Both the position numbers and the translations under genes were made by a program. A model generated the notes under the pieces. It was not told the origin of the DNA, made no database searches, and worked only from the letters and a program-made list of their open reading frames with translations. Shown in pieces: positions 10,934 to 22,449 of a stretch of DNA of 64,000 nucleotides; position 1 is the stretch's first letter, and each line of letters begins with the position of its first letter. The stretch is from Diabrotica undecimpunctata (lineage: Eukaryota > Arthropoda > Insecta > Coleoptera > Chrysomelidae): the NCBI RefSeq assembly GCF_040954645.1, contig NC_092805.1, positions 73,517,186-73,581,185 of the forward strand, written 5' to 3'.

Positions 10934-11713
10934 CAGGGTGTCCCAGACTAATTTACCCACGCTATATCTCTTAAACGAATAGAGATTTTCGAATGAGACA
11001 AAAAGTGGTCTATTCTAATTGTAATACACTTAAATATGGCGTAGAAAAAAATCATCCCCTAAATATAAATCCCTTAGTTACAACCCCTAACTTTAATTTT
11101 TTTAATGGCACCCTGTATATTTTTTTATAGTTTTGGATGTGGTCTTCTATCGTCTATTCAACCTATAGAGACCTGCGTCTATTCAACAGATTTATTAAAA
11201 ATAAAATCGGTTTGTAAATAATCAAGAAATCAATTTATTTTTTATTTTATTTTTGTTAATGAAGTGTCCCAGATTAATTTATCCAGGCTATATTTATTAA
11301 CAAAATAGAGATTTTTTTAAAGGGACAAAAACTGGTCTATTCCATTTGTAATACACTTTAATATGGCGAAGAAAACATCATCCCCTAAATATTCATCTCT
11401 TAATTACAACCCCTAACTTAAATTTTTTAATGGCACCCTGTACATTTTTTATAGTTTTGGATGTGGTCTTCTATCGTCTATTCAATCAATTTTTTAAAAA
11501 TAAAATGGGTTTGTAAAGTATCGAGAAAATATTAGTTTATTTTTTATTTTTGTTAAATTAATCAAGATAGCCTTAAAAAATAGAATAGAAAAGAAATATT
11601 ATGCTTTATTATCATTGAAAATTTTACTATTTTAACTACGTAGTATAACTTCTTACGTGCGTACGAAGTACACAGTCTTTTTATTTAAACATTATTTTTA
11701 ATTTTTCAAAATT
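10934..11713. repeat. Mariner-1 left terminal inverted repeat (two tandem units)
   Basis: The repeat is built of two related units of about 330 bases, starting near 10934 and near 11264. Each begins with a GTGTCCCAGA-type start, contains an ATCATCCCCTAAATAT block and ends with a CACCCTGTA block. The whole is inverted at 13640-14386. Confidence 0.8.
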
Positions 11714-11730
11714 TAACTAACTAATATTAT

Positions 11731-13409
11731 TTACATTAAATGTTCGAATTGGAACCCACCTGCTGCAACACACATTTCGAATCGTTCCAGAAGATTTCTG
11801 GTATATGTGGCTCGAATCATTTCTGGAGTAATTTGGCGACATGCTTGTCTTATTTTTTCTTTTATTTCCTCTAAATTTTGCGGTTTTGATTGACAAACAA
11901 TATCTTTTATCGCTCCCCAAAAGAAAGAGTCAAGAGGTGACAAATCACATGAACGTGCGGCCCACATAATTTCTGGAGAGTTGTTTGCTATCCAGTGGTT
12001 ATCAAAACGGTTTTGTAGGTGGTCGCTAACGACTCGCATTATGTGGAAGAGCTCCGTCTTGTTGCCACCACATTTCTTGACGCTCATGAAGAGGAATATC
12101 TTCTAGCAAATCGGGTAGAATGTTTTCTAAAAAGTCTAAATATCGAACACCTGTTAGAGTGCCGTTAAAAAAGTAAGGACCTATAACACGGCCATTAAAT
12201 AAACCGCACCACATATTTATACCCCAAATATTCTGAAATCTTGTTTCTATCATCCAATGTGGGTTCACGGGAGACCAATAATTGGAATTGTGATGGTTGA
12301 CAACACCATTATTGTGAAATCTAGCCTCATCACAATATTTTTGATAAAAAAAGTGGATCATCACTGATTTTTAACATCATTTTTGCAATAAACTCAGGAC
12401 GTCTTTGGTCATCACCAGGCTTTAATCCTTGAACTAGGTGCACTTTAAAAGGATGATACTTAAAATATTTGAGAATTCTATGCACAGAACTTGTTCCAGA
12501 AATGAACATATCATTTTAAAATATAAAATAAAAATATAGTTCTTTACACTTTTCTTAGTGTAGAATAAGTAAAATAGTCACTTTATGAAGTTTGCTCGGG
12601 ATAGCCGACTTGTTGGCGCCACCACAGCCTCTTAAATAGTTTTCACACCTAAATACAAGAGGGGTAATCTACACTTTTACGCACCAAGTATTATTTTTTA
12701 GTTCGTTCTCACAGATCGCCCTTGAGGCATCGGATTTTAAAACACTCTCAATTCACGTATAAAATATTTCTCTACGCCGAAATCGGGCATTTTTGTCATA
12801 AGTACGCTTTTCTCTTTTACGTGTGATAAAGAAAGAATTATTTGATACTGTATAGTCAGCTAGAGCCGTGTTGAGGCTTGTCTACTCTAAAAATAAGTTA
12901 ATTATAAATCGATAAACTAAAGGTGATTTTATTTCTCTGGAGCTATATTTGCTCAAATTAACAATCCTTATCCTTCAACGGTCACTGAAGAACCAAACCT
13001 ATGGAGATACATCCATTCACAAGTCCTTTGAAGTAAGGCTTGGAATCAAAAGATTTCCAACCCTTGAATGTAGGGATCCAGTTACAAGGCTCCCCTCAGA
13101 ACTTTTTGGAATGCCACATTCACTAGCGAGGGTTCTAACAGACACCTTGGGATTAAAATTAACATATGCTAGTACATTAATAAGGTTTTGGTTACATCTT
13201 ACTATGCGTTCAATTGTACCTCTTTTATTATTAGGAAAATGTCCCTGTCTAAGTGAGCGTTCCAAATTCTTAAAGGTTTTTTCGCTTGGAATGTTTCGAT
13301 TTGGAAACCTTTCGTGATATAATTGTCGTGAAATTCTCCTATTTTTTAGGCATTCTCCATAAATCAAAATGATATCAACGTACTCGTCAGGCGAAAATAA
13401 ATAAGGCAT
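11731..13409 (-). pseudogene. Mariner-1 transposase, broken
   Basis: Minus-strand pieces line up as one Tc1/mariner transposase. The N-terminal 13409-13017 has a DUF4817-like start (VDIILIYGECLKNRRIS). A central piece carries DEARFHNNG with the first catalytic aspartate near 12330. WQQDGALPHN with the second lies near 12085-12060. SCDLSPLDSFFWG with the third acidic position lies near 11945-11915, and the C-terminus is FQFEHLM. The pieces fall in different frames, with breaks near 13050, between 12600 and 12360, and near 12050. It is non-functional. The subfamily cannot be fixed because the catalytic spacing spans a frameshift. Confidence 0.8.
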
Positions 13410-13639
13410 ATTGAAATTTTATAGATACACAATTACAACAAATATAATTATTACTGGTCTAATACAAAACGTCAAAAATAATAATTGTTGATTTGACAAA
13501 TCAAATCATGGCAACCTGAATTAAGGGTAATATCCAAGACGTAAAATAACCGCAAAAGTTTTTCAAATATTGTATTTTGTTAATTTTTGCACACCTAATT
13601 TTGCATACTGGAAGATAACGTATGCTCCTACAAAGACCA

Positions 13640-14386
13640 AATTTTGAAAAATTAAAAATAATGTTTAAATAAAAAGACTGTGTACTTCGTACGCACGTAA
13701 GAAGTTATACTACGTAGTTAAAATAGTAAAATTTTCAGTGATAATAAAGCATAATATTTCTTTTCTATTCTTTTTTTTAAGGCTATCTTGATTAATTTAA
13801 CAAAAATAAAAAATAAACTGATATTTTCTTGATACTTTACAAACCCATTTTATTTTTAAAAAATCGATTGAATAGACGATAGAAGACCACATCCAAAACT
13901 ATAAAAAATGTACAGGGTGCCATTAAAAAATTTAAGTTAGAGGTTGTAACTAAGAGATGAATATTTAGGGGATGATGTTTTCTTCGCCATATTAAAGTGT
14001 ATTACAAATGGAATAGACCAGTTTTTGTCCCTTTGAAAAATCTCTATTTTGTTAATAAATATAGCCTGGATAAATTAGTCTGGGACACTTAATTAACAAA
14101 ATTTAAAAAAAATTGATTTCTTGATTATTTACAAATCGATTTTATTTTTATTAAATCTGTTAAATAGACGATAAAAAACCACATCCAAAACTATAAAAAA
14201 ATATACAGGGTACTATTAAAAAAATTAAAGTTAGGGGTTGTAACTAAGGGATGAATATTTAGGGGATGATTTTTTCTACGCCATATTAAAGTGTATTACA
14301 AGTAGAATAGATCACTTTTTGTCCCATTCGAAAATCTCTATTCGTTTAAGAGATATAGCGTGGGTAATTTAGTCTGGGACACCCTG
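13640..14386. repeat. Mariner-1 right terminal inverted repeat
   Basis: Inverse of 10934-11713 with the same two-unit internal structure. Its outer end is followed by TA at 14387-14388. Confidence 0.8.
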
Positions 14387-14927
14387 TATATATATAAAGA
14401 AGATAGATTTGGACGCCAACTGGTTTTTATACCAAATACCAGTAAAAATGAAAAGAGAATAATGAATCAATTAAGTAACGACATAATTCTGATACAATCT
14501 ATATCTGAGAAAATATATAGAAAAATAAGAGATACAATGGAGGATATAGAAGAATATGAATTATGACAGAAGATATGGAAATTGGAGAATAGAATTAACG
14601 AAATATATTAACATAAGAAAGAAAGCAGGCAATGTAGCAGTTATAACGCTACACACTTCCACCACCCAGTAGAAAAATTTCTAAAGTACCTTGAGAAATT
14701 TTTCTCATCACTAAACTCATTATATGTTATGATCATCAAAATAATAATAAAGGTAATCTTTACCAAATAATAAAGTTATCTAGATACCTAGATATAGGTA
14801 TAATAACTTGTAAGTTTAGGTACTATTATTTAAACAAAATAAAGTGAAAATGGTTAACTTGTGATAAGATATAAAAATTAATATACTTATATTAACCTAA
14901 GTCAAAAAAAATAAATGACTATCACCC

Positions 14928-15310
14928 AACGAATTATAGTATCCGTTAAACTAAAATTTTAACTACATAATTATAAACTATGTATTACAGTATTGTAATA
15001 CTATATACACTAAATGACTTTAGAGCACTCTGGGTATTATTTCATCCCCAACGAATTATAGTATTCGTCACACTAAAATTGTAAGGTAAATAATCCTATG
15101 CTATACCTTATAGCAATTCCTTACAAGGCTTTAGAGTTAATACTCAGGATAATATTTTATCCCAACGAATTATAGTATTCGTCACACTAAAATTATGAGG
15201 CAAATATTTATGTGCTATACATTGTAGCAGCATGTAACAGGGCTTTAGAGTTAATACTCAGGGAAATATTTTATCCCAACGAATTATAGTATTCGTCACA
15301 CTAAAATTGG
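14928..15310. repeat. Tandem repeat of about 114 bp in gypsy-1 3' noncoding region
   Basis: Units begin AACGAATTATAGTATTCGTC at 14928 (diverged, 122 bp), 15050 (114 bp) and 15164 (114 bp), with a partial fourth unit at 15278-15310. Each ends with ATTTTATCCC-like sequence before the next. The repeat lies between the pol stop and the 3' LTR of gypsy-1, where some gypsy elements keep regulatory or insulator sequence. No function can be shown here. Confidence 0.85.
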
Positions 15311-17621
15311 TCGTAGACCAAGAGGGAGAAAAGCTACGTTAAGGGTTATCCGCAATCTTTGGTACTGTACATCGATTATACACTGGGCCGATTGAAATCA
15401 TGTTGGTATGAACGCAGTAGCTCATAATCCATGGTTAAACCTCGAAAGCGCTCCTCAGAGACGACAGTCCTGTGTACTATGAACCCCCCGACGCCATACC
15501 CTAAAGACAACCTTACCATTAAAGGAAGATCCAGTGGTATAAATGTACATCTCCACCACAGTTCGGTCCCATATATATGTAATTACATAAATATCATACA
15601 AAAACAACTAATATGGGGACGATGTATCTATCACTCATGGAGATAAACATCGTTAGAAAGACATTCTTTCAAGAATGTTAGTTCTTAAGGGAAGTTGATT
15701 TTAAACCAAGGTAATTATGATATTAGCAATATCACTAGATATGCATATAATCATTAAGTTATAAAAGATATGATATCATAATCATCAGTAATGCAGTAGG
15801 TATATAAATCCAAATATTAGTTATCATAATACTAATCTAGATTTTAGTTGCATATATTGCATGAGATAGTATGAGTAGAACATTATAAGCAGTTAAGAAA
15901 GATAAGGTAAACATCAAAATATAAAAGAAATAAGTAAAAATTTAGTAAGACCAATCTAGACATCTATTAAGTATAAAATTTACACAAGATGAAAAGAAAA
16001 CTGCACAAAATTATACTCAGTTGAACTGAAGAAGAAAAATTAGTCATAAATATACTTTGATTTAAATCCAAACGTTATGCACCTGTTAGAATAATAAAGT
16101 AATCTATACAGAAAAATTGTACAGAGCAAAGTTATACAAGAGGGTATAAAAAACAAAACCTTTCCATTGTCATTTCAAAGAGACACAACCCTACACCAGA
16201 TTTCTAAATAGTAGTATGCATAAGGTTAAATCTACCTTGTAAATGCAATAAAAAAATTTCATTAAAATATAACACTCAAGAAAAAGAAAATTCATTGTAG
16301 TTATGCATTGATGAGGGCAATCATTGTGAACTAAATCAGAGAAACTTTGATTATGACTAAACTTCAATAGACAGTATGGTCTGGAAACAATTACATTGTT
16401 TATTAAAGATAAGAAGATAATGAGAATGAATTCTCGGCATATTGCATATGCATATTTATGGACTAAGGTAAGTCAATAAAACAGCAAATTGACATTAAGC
16501 TAGTATAAGATAAAGTAATTTTTGTACCAAATAGTATCAAAAATTAAAGGTAGGTAAATATCAAGATAATTAACTAACACAAGTAATTTTGATTGTCAGA
16601 TAAAGATAAGTATATTCTTCACAATACCTAGTAAGTCAAAGTTCTACACAAAAGACATTAAAGATACTGCATAAAATTTGGCTTACTTATGATAAAGGAA
16701 AATACAAAGCAAAGATAAGATAAGTTGTGGTAATATCATATAAAATTGCTATAACACTAAACACTATCCAGGGATCTACACAAAAGAAATAGAACTAGAA
16801 CTGCATAAATATAGACGTATGTATTTAAAATGTTAAAGACAATTCAAATGCAATCAAAAACTTCAAAGCTTCATAATCTTACACCAGAGGTTTCTATAAA
16901 AGAAGATATATGCATAAGATTACTTTCACTCCAAAAGATAAAGAATTATGCCTAACGCAACACCCCTAATGGGTAAATGGAAAATATTAACGCCCTTGTT
17001 AATAGTTTTCCTGCAGTGACCTCAAGTCCCGCGAAGATAAATCATCCTAGGCAATTTTTATGTGCTTGTCCGAACAAATCTTATATTTGAACCCACTCAA
17101 CGGAAAAACAAGACACTTGCACTAGGTATGAAAATTAGACATAAGTTATTACCGCAATAGTTTTAATAACACCATAAAGGTAATACAAGTAGCTAACTTG
17201 TAAAGGTAAGAGATAATGTGTTATTAAACGAAGATAAAGATAAGTAAATAACAATCAAACTTGTGAAAGGTAGTAGATAAATTTTCTAGCAAAGGTTCTC
17301 ATAACTAAACATTTTATTGAAAAGTCCATAAATAACGAAGATATTTGTTAACGCAGGTAATAAAAATATGTATAAGCTTAACAAAAGAGATAAGAAGATA
17401 ATTTAAAATATATGCAATGCAAGATATATGTAAGTTTAAATTACACTTAAAGGTAAGATATAATAGTATAACTGCAAGTTTTACTCAAAAGATATATTTT
17501 TAATATGCATTACTGATTTTCATGACATGAAAATTTCCAAGATCATTTCCATCTAGATCCTTTAAATTGTAGACTAATTTAGACAAAACTTTATTGACAA
17601 TACAGGGGACAAATTTTGGCG
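15311..17621. other. Long 3' noncoding region of gypsy-1
   Basis: 2.3 kb of AT-rich sequence between the tandem repeat and the pol stop, on the 3' side of pol. No frame of credible coding style was seen on the minus strand, and no envelope-like ORF. Loosely repeated words such as CTACACAAAAGA...CTGCATAAA recur near 15975, 16640 and 16770, suggesting decayed tandem repetition. Confidence 0.6.
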
Positions 17622-20600
17622 CTAGTTTTGCAGAGAAATCATCGACAGATTTTGATAGGACAAAATTTTTCTTCCAGACTTTATCACCAACGTGATATTT
17701 GACATCACGTCTACGAAGGTTATACCTGCTAGAATTCGTCCATGAGAGTGACGTATTCTCTTTTGCACTTCTTTGAAAATAGAAGACATATTTGCTAGTG
17801 GTCTTGGGTCGAATAGCTTGTTATTAATATTAATGACATTGCTTGCTTTGTCTTCTATTGCACCAAAGAAGGAACCGTCCAAAGGGATATTTCTGGCAAA
17901 AGTTAGAAACGAAGGACTAAATTGTGTAACTTCGTGTTTGGCTAGGCGAATAGCCTGGGCAATCTTAAAGATTTCTTTGTCCCAATCTTTATGATTATCA
18001 TGTATAAAAGAACGAATAGCTGTTACGATAGTTTTGTTAACTCTCTCAGTAGGATTTATTTGAGGAAAATATCTCGCATTATACCAAATTTTTTGTACTT
18101 TATATTTATTCATTAAATTTTTGAAATCATTGGAAACGAACTGTTTCCCATTATCAACTGCGAAAATTTGTGGTACCCCAAAGATAAGAAAAACTTGATT
18201 TTCAATAAATTTAACAATAGCTGTAGATGTAGCATTTGCCATTGAATGGACAAAAATAAATTTCGTGAACCAGTCGACAACAACTAAAAGAAAACGATTT
18301 CCATTTTTAGATCTAGGGTAAGGACCTAATAAGTCAGCAGATAAAAACTGAAATGGAAAATTAATATCTCTGTACTTTCCCATTAAACCAGCAGGAGGTA
18401 CATTTCCTGGTTTACTAGCAGCACAGATTTTGCACTTACTGATATAGTTTGCGACATGAAGTCTCATTCTAGGCCAGTAATACAATTCCGTGATTCTAGA
18501 GAGCGTTTTATATACTCCTAGGTGAGCAGCTGTAGGATCATCATGAAAGAGTTTCAAAATATCTTTTCTGCGAGGAGACGGAACGAAAATTTTCCATTCT
18601 GGGGAAGGATCTGAAAACTTATTCCTTGAAAAGATATGCTTGTAAAGAACATTACCATGAACTTTAAAAGCAGGAAATTGATCTGGATTATTTTGTACTT
18701 TTTGTACCATATTATCATACCAAGTATCTGTTTTAAGATTAGATAAATCTAAAAGAGAAATTTCAGGATTTTGTTCAGGTATTCTAGAAAGGGAATCAGC
18801 CACAACATTTAAAGAACCACTACGGTGAATGACAGTGAACTTGTGACAGGATGATTTCATTACCCATCTGGCAATTCTAGGAGAAGGGTTTTTCATGGAA
18901 TATAACCACTGTAAGGATGAGTGATCAGTAATCACAGTGAAGTTTTCACTTCCTTCAATATAACACCTAAATTTTTCAATAGATAATAAAATAGCCAGCA
19001 GTTCTTTCTCAGTAGTAGTGTACTTACGTTGAGCTTTAGAGAGAGTTTTACTAAAGAAAGCTATAGGATGCTCTAAACCATCTTCTTTTTGAAATAATAC
19101 ACCCCCAACACCAGTGTCACTTGCATCACAAGCAAGATAAAAATGCTTGTCAAAGTCTGGACTAGCAAGAACAGGAGCAGATGTTAGTGCCTGTTTAATC
19201 TGACTGAAAACTAAGTTAGCTTCTGGAGTCCAAACAATAGACTGTCCTTTCTTTTTACCCTTGAGTAAATCAGAAATGGGAGTACAAATGGATGCAAAAT
19301 TATTCAAAAATCGACGGTAATAACCTATCAATCCGATAAGTCTACGAATTTGAGTAGTAGTTTTTGGAACTGGATATTCCAAAATAGCTTCTACTTTAGC
19401 TGGGTCAGTTCTTAACCCTTGTTGATCTACAACAAAACCAAGAAATTTAAGAGAAGGTCTACAAAACTGACACTTTTCAAAATTGACTGTAAGATTTGCA
19501 TATTTAAGTCTCTTAAACAACATTTTAAGAATTTTGATATGACAATCAAAGTCAGGAGTAACAACAATAATATCATCAAGATAATAGAAAACATAAGGCT
19601 CCAGTAAAGGACCTATAACTGAATCCATAACTCTGCACATAGCTTGTGCACTATTATTTAAGCCAAAAGGTAATACATTAAAACAGAACAACCCTCTATT
19701 TTGAACTGTAAATGCAGTCTTTAATTTGGATTGATCATCCAAAGGTATCTGATAAAAAGCTTGTTTTAAATCGATTGACGAAATAAATTTAGCATCTCTT
19801 ACTTTAGATATGATTGAATCTATTAAAGGCATGGGGTAACTATCAGGAACTGTTATCGAATTAAGTTTTCGACCATCAAAACAAACTCTATAGGAACTAT
19901 CTTTCTTCGGAACCAACCACAAAGGAGACAACCAAGGTGTACTGGTTGTTAATGGTTCGATGACTTTCAACTTAAGCATCTCATCAACTCCTTCGTTGAG
20001 AATTTTCTGCATAGCAGGCGAAAGAGGATATTGTCTTTGCCTAATTGGTTTCGCATCACCAGTGTCTATATGGTGAGTATACAAGTGGGTTCTACCAATA
20101 GAATCTGTTGGGCCTATTTCCTTAAACAGTTTGACTACCGAATGTAGTTGTGAAAGCTGATGGGTGGATAAATTCTCTGAACTTACTATAGTATTAACAA
20201 CACAAGTTGACAGTTTAGCTGTACTATACGAAAAATTTGTGAAATCCAAAGAAATTCTAAACAATTTCATAAAATCCATACCTAAAATCATTTTATGTGA
20301 GATAGAAGGAACCACTAAAACTTTTAACTTTTGTGTGCTACCAGATAAGGTAACAGGTAAAAACACATAACCTAAGGTACTTTGGACATTACCATCAGCA
20401 GTAGTTAGCTGTACTGAAATATCATAGTGAAGATGCAAATTCAGCTTCTTAAGAAGAAATAAGGCTGGAGAGCCAATAATAGAGACATTACTACCAGAGT
20501 CTACAAGTGCAGATATTGTTTCACTGCCAATATTTATTGAAATATATGGTCGATTATCCTGTGTACGAATATCGAGAAGAGGATTAGTTCTACATAAAGT

Positions 20601-20912
20601 ATCAGACGTTGAAATCAACGGAAAAGAAATATTCGCAGGATTTAAAGAAACATTGTGCGTTGTATCTATGGGAGTTTTGTCTATAGGTAAAGGATTAAAA
20701 TCACAATTAGAATCAGAAGTTTCAGCTCGCGTTTTAATAATAGGTGGTAGTTGAAATGTTACTCTGCTTGTCCTTTGTTTGAAGTTTTCTTCAAATTTTT
20801 TCCTGGTATGTTCTTCCCTTTTAGGTTTGATGCAGACATTTGACTGCAATGAGGTTGATTCCTGTCCACTATCGAACAACCTCGCGCTTCGTTTTTTGAA
20901 CATTTGGGGCAA
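17622..20912 (-). CDS. pol: Gypsy-1 Pol polyprotein (protease, RT, RNase H, integrase)
   Basis: It provides the enzymes that copy and insert the element. Counting from the ATG at 20912 (1,096 residues): retropepsin DSG at 138-140; RT with FDGRKLN at about 345, LPFGL at about 414 and YLDD at 444-447; RNase H with CDAS at about 595 and TDHSS at about 662; integrase zinc-finger cysteines at 827 and 830; integrase D860, D920 and E956 with 35 residues between the last two. The frame overlaps the end of gag by 154 bases and is -1 relative to it, so expression is probably by ribosomal frameshift and not from this ATG. Uninterrupted, normal length. Ty3/gypsy domain order (RNase H before integrase). 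Clade not assigned. Confidence 0.92.
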   Translation of the reverse strand: MPQMFKKRSARLFDSGQESTSLQSNVCIKPKREEHTRKKFEENFKQRTSRVTFQLPPIIKTRAETSDSNCDFNPLPIDKTPIDTTHNVSLNPANISFPLISTSDTLCRTNPLLDIRTQDNRPYISINIGSETISALVDSGSNVSIIGSPALFLLKKLNLHLHYDISVQLTTADGNVQSTLGYVFLPVTLSGSTQKLKVLVVPSISHKMILGMDFMKLFRISLDFTNFSYSTAKLSTCVVNTIVSSENLSTHQLSQLHSVVKLFKEIGPTDSIGRTHLYTHHIDTGDAKPIRQRQYPLSPAMQKILNEGVDEMLKLKVIEPLTTSTPWLSPLWLVPKKDSSYRVCFDGRKLNSITVPDSYPMPLIDSIISKVRDAKFISSIDLKQAFYQIPLDDQSKLKTAFTVQNRGLFCFNVLPFGLNNSAQAMCRVMDSVIGPLLEPYVFYYLDDIIVVTPDFDCHIKILKMLFKRLKYANLTVNFEKCQFCRPSLKFLGFVVDQQGLRTDPAKVEAILEYPVPKTTTQIRRLIGLIGYYRRFLNNFASICTPISDLLKGKKKGQSIVWTPEANLVFSQIKQALTSAPVLASPDFDKHFYLACDASDTGVGGVLFQKEDGLEHPIAFFSKTLSKAQRKYTTTEKELLAILLSIEKFRCYIEGSENFTVITDHSSLQWLYSMKNPSPRIARWVMKSSCHKFTVIHRSGSLNVVADSLSRIPEQNPEISLLDLSNLKTDTWYDNMVQKVQNNPDQFPAFKVHGNVLYKHIFSRNKFSDPSPEWKIFVPSPRRKDILKLFHDDPTAAHLGVYKTLSRITELYYWPRMRLHVANYISKCKICAASKPGNVPPAGLMGKYRDINFPFQFLSADLLGPYPRSKNGNRFLLVVVDWFTKFIFVHSMANATSTAIVKFIENQVFLIFGVPQIFAVDNGKQFVSNDFKNLMNKYKVQKIWYNARYFPQINPTERVNKTIVTAIRSFIHDNHKDWDKEIFKIAQAIRLAKHEVTQFSPSFLTFARNIPLDGSFFGAIEDKASNVININNKLFDPRPLANMSSIFKEVQKRIRHSHGRILAGITFVDVMSNITLVIKSGRKILSYQNLSMISLQN

Positions 20913-22033
20913 TGTGCCTTAATAACGTTCTTAAAACCGCAACCATAACAAAATTTATTTTTCTGGTACCTGCACTGAGGATACACATGACCTCGTTTGT
21001 TGCAATTCCAACAAATTTCATCAAGTGAATTTGTTTCATATGAAAATTTCTTATTATTATTATTAAAGTGGGGTATAGATAACGCAGACTCAATTCTTTT
21101 ACAGTAAGAGGTAAGATCAGATACCGTGTCTATATCGTGCAAAGCCAAAGCTTTGATGTAGTCTGGCAAAAGACCACGTCTAATTTCAGATACTTTATCT
21201 TTCTCTGAAACGGCAGAAGGTAAACGGAAGAAAAGAGCTTCAAAATTAGAGATAAATGTAGATACAGGTTCTCGAAAAGATTGCCTTGTAGAACGAATTT
21301 GTTCCCACAAATTCCTCTCATAATCTGCCGGAAGATAAGTTTCCTTTAAAGCGGCAACTAAGTCAGACCATGACTGAAATGTCTTTTTAAGAAGATGATT
21401 ATGCCACCAAGTGAAAGCATTGCCATCAAACAGATCTCCTGCAGAAAGAAACAGGTCATCATTAGAACAATTCCTGGAGATTTTAAGCGGCTCAATTTGT
21501 TCAAGAAAAGGAATCAAAGGCTGTTTGCCGGAAAACTTTTGAATTCCCCATTTATAAATGGGCACAGACTTCACTACTGAAGATGCAGTATGTGATTCTA
21601 CCCTAACTGGAGTAGATTCTGAAGGAAGATTAAGTTTTTCCACAAGCACACCCTCAATTGACAATAATTTACTCCGTAACTGTCTTTTGACTGTTTCCTG
21701 CGTTGAAGAAGTGGTCTTCAGACGAGATACACGGCCAGACAAATGAGTTAAACGAGAACAAATACATTTGTACCTATAATCAGACTTACTACCTGAAAAT
21801 TCATCGATGATACTAGATAAATCAGCAAGAGTAGCCAAGGCCTGATTATGGTCTTGCTCAAATTCAAGAGGGACAACTGTTTCAGAGAAGCTTCTGTCTG
21901 ATGCTTCCTGAGACAAAATTCCACTAAGGACTCTTCTTTTCTCATCGACAGTAGAAGGAACCTCAAGATCTCTAATAATTAACTCATAGGTTAACTCATC
22001 AGTTTTCAAATGCTTAGGGTTGATGGTAGCCAT
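20759..22033 (-). CDS. gag: Gypsy-1 Gag polyprotein
   Basis: The structural protein forming the virus-like particle and binding element RNA. 424 residues from the ATG at 22033. The central capsid-type region shows FDGNAFTWWHNHL (about 202-214), typical of gypsy Gag, followed by an ETYLP and RxxLLPDY pattern. A canonical CCHC zinc knuckle occupies C341, C344, H349 and C354. A second, less regular cysteine cluster lies at 362-378. Intact. The stop lies inside the start of the overlapping pol frame. Confidence 0.9.
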   Translation of the reverse strand: MATINPKHLKTDELTYELIIRDLEVPSTVDEKRRVLSGILSQEASDRSFSETVVPLEFEQDHNQALATLADLSSIIDEFSGSKSDYRYKCICSRLTHLSGRVSRLKTTSSTQETVKRQLRSKLLSIEGVLVEKLNLPSESTPVRVESHTASSVVKSVPIYKWGIQKFSGKQPLIPFLEQIEPLKISRNCSNDDLFLSAGDLFDGNAFTWWHNHLLKKTFQSWSDLVAALKETYLPADYERNLWEQIRSTRQSFREPVSTFISNFEALFFRLPSAVSEKDKVSEIRRGLLPDYIKALALHDIDTVSDLTSYCKRIESALSIPHFNNNNKKFSYETNSLDEICWNCNKRGHVYPQCRYQKNKFCYGCGFKNVIKAHCPKCSKNEARGCSIVDRNQPHCSQMSASNLKGKNIPGKNLKKTSNKGQAE

Positions 22034-22449
22034 TTTGTAAGATTATTTAAAAAACAATAATTTATGTAAACCAACAAGTAACCAAATCAACTTTAAAGAT
22101 AAAGATAATTAAATTGACGAAAATAATATAAAACTACTATTTTATATTTAATTAAGTTTTAACACTACCCAACAACACATGAACTTGTCAAGGTTAATGA
22201 TAACCAGCAGACAAAAAAGGTTGGTGATCAAAAAAAAAACTATCAGTAAAAATTAAGTATAAAAAAATAAGTATAAAAAAGTAAGTAAGATAGAAAATAG
22301 ATATTTTTACTGAAATTTAATAAATTTACTACTCAAAATAGGAAGAAAAATGTTAAAGATAATAATAGCAAGAAAATATAAAAGTATTGTTTCAACTAAA
22401 TACAAGAATGTATGCATTACTCAGAGTATATTACGTTGGTGCGCCAATT
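22034..22449 (-). promoter_or_regulatory. Gypsy-1 leader with primer-binding-like site
   Basis: Untranslated sequence between the 5' LTR and gag. Three bases inside the LTR the minus strand reads TGGCGCACCAACGT, which resembles a tRNA-Lys-type primer-binding site (TGGCGCCCAACGT) with one extra base. The rest is AT-rich with no other feature. The tRNA assignment is by memory of that motif and should be treated as tentative. Confidence 0.5.

Larger units (their letters stand above)
10934..14386 (-). mobile_element. Tc1/mariner-type transposon (mariner-1) nested in gypsy-1 LTR
   Basis: The ends are CAGGGTGTCCCAGAC and its inverse, flanked by TA on both sides. The other LTR has an unoccupied (TA)n tract at the same place, which proves insertion into TA. 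Terminal inverted repeats are about 750-780 bases long. The two ends differ from each other by about 5 percent over the first 110 bases, far more than the host LTRs differ, so the copy was already old when it moved. The transposase between them is broken. Confidence 0.88.
9376..14653 (-). repeat. Gypsy-1 3' LTR, interrupted by a mariner
   Basis: It matches 22450-24327 almost base for base except for a 3,453-base mariner at 10934-14386. Without the insertion the LTR is about 1.82 kb. The outer end shows repeated CAATTTGTAAC words. The purine-rich sequence reading GGGTGGTGGAAG on the minus strand just outside 14653 is a plausible but imperfect polypurine tract. Confidence 0.9.

Noticed and set aside
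15431..15646. 71-codon plus-strand frame in the gypsy-1 noncoding region
   Set aside because: Antisense to the element, no recognisable domain, composition not convincing.
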